A model generated the notes under the pieces. That model worked only from the letters and a program-made list of their open reading frames with translations. It was not told the DNA's origin and ran no database searches. A DNA stretch of 64,000 nucleotides from an uncultured Collinsella sp. (GTDB lineage: Bacteria; Actinomycetota; Coriobacteriia; Coriobacteriales; Coriobacteriaceae), in contig URSO01000001.1 of assembly GCA_900550415.1 (NCBI GenBank), positions 10,322 through 74,321 of the forward strand, in the 5' to 3' direction. A program made the translations under genes and the position numbers. Numbering within the stretch: the first letter of the stretch is position 1; every line of letters starts with the position of its first letter. This document shows positions 63,694-64,000 of the stretch, piece by piece.

Positions 63694-64000
63694 ATGACAC
63701 TCGTATCCAAGACCTTTGAGCTGTACGGCAAGACCTACACCTTTGAGTCCGGCGAGCTTGCCAAGCAGGCCACCGGCGCCTGTCTGGTCAAGCAGGGCGA
63801 CACCACGATGCTCGACACCGTGGTCGTCTCCACGCAGCACGCGCCTGAGGCGGAACTGGAGACCATCCGCCGCGATATGATCGAGCTGGTCATCAAGCCC
63901 ACCATCCCCGCGGGCCTGCTCGACAGCGAAACGAAAATTTATGTCAACCCGACCGGCCGCTTCGTCATCGGCGGCCCGCAGGGCGACAGCGGCCTGACCG
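63694..64000 (+). CDS. PNPase N terminus joined in frame to MetK, open at the right edge
   Basis: ATG 63694 follows AAAGGAGA. Residues 1-40 ([19 protein letters not shown]...[10 protein letters not shown]) are the start of polynucleotide phosphorylase, as expected after rpsO. From about residue 41 the frame reads [29 protein letters not shown] and [20 protein letters not shown], which is the middle of S-adenosylmethionine synthetase. No natural protein with this arrangement is known to me. The join lies near 63814-63831. Most likely an assembly chimera; a real truncation/fusion cannot be excluded. Confidence 0.85.
   Translation, partial: MTLVSKTFELYGKTYTFESGELAKQATGACLVKQGDTTMLDTVVVSTQHAPEAELETIRRDMIELVIKPTIPAGLLDSETKIYVNPTGRFVIGGPQGDSGLT

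Overview
The window is a gene-dense, GC-rich bacterial chromosome segment dominated by housekeeping genes. I read it as a member of the Coriobacteriia, probably Collinsella or a close relative. Actinobacterial signs are a mycobacterial-type integration host factor in the order pyrF-mIHF-gmk-rpoZ, frequent GTG/TTG starts and two possible leaderless starts. Signs of an anaerobic lifestyle shared with Firmicutes are AdhE, pyruvate phosphate dikinase with its regulator, FAD-dependent TrmFO and a PyrK/class 1B PyrD pair. The genus call is inference; no 16S or tRNA gene is visible.

Layout. 1-5.1 kb: end of a radical SAM gene with its DUF2344 partner, then rplU-rpmA-obgE-nadD-yqeK-rsfS. 5.1-6.4 kb: dinB on the minus strand. 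6.4-9.1 kb: rpsP-khpA-rimM-trmD-lepB. 9.1-16.1 kb: glyQS, then the PPDK regulatory protein and ppdK, separated by a regulatory region rich in short repeats. 16.2-20.7 kb: rplS-rnhB, then a yraN-comM-dprA competence block. 20.7-33.3 kb: trmFO, a Xer recombinase, then rpsB-tsf, pyrH-frr-uppS-cdsA-dxr-rseP-ispG-proS (translation, isoprenoid and lipid functions). 33.4-37 kb, minus strand: an APH-fold kinase and adhE. 37.1-38.15 kb: a REP-associated tyrosine transposase between inverted REP-like repeats. 38.2-38.4 kb: rpmB (minus). 38.7-44.2 kb: an attenuator followed by pyrR-B-C-K-D-F. 44.4-46.9 kb: mIHF-gmk-rpoZ-thiI. 47-51.1 kb: comEA-comEC-holA. 51.2-63.5 kb: rpsT, lepA, dusB, hemW, two J-domain genes, mtaB, phoH, ybeY, dgkA, era, recO, rpsO. 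63.69-64 kb: a reading frame that begins as PNPase and continues as MetK.

Three results stand out. First, the same 20-nt sequence, itself an 11-nt-spaced direct repeat of TTTGGT, occurs about 72-76 nt before the first gene of each of the two competence clusters (yraN-comM-dprA and comEA-comEC), which lie 29 kb apart. This looks like a competence regulon element. Second, the final reading frame is an in-frame PNPase/MetK chimera, most likely an assembly join at a short shared sequence. Third, a DnaJ-like protein carries a J domain and zinc fingers but ends in a hydrophobic, probably membrane-embedded domain instead of the usual substrate-binding region; it precedes a normal dnaJ.

Other points include a pyr leader attenuator without a recognisable PyrR-binding loop, a RAYT/REP unit, TTTACC repeats and a dyad inside a long promoter spacer upstream of ppdK, a Xer gene with no usual start codon at its expected 5' end, and an RseP-type protease with a helix-turn-helix-like insertion.
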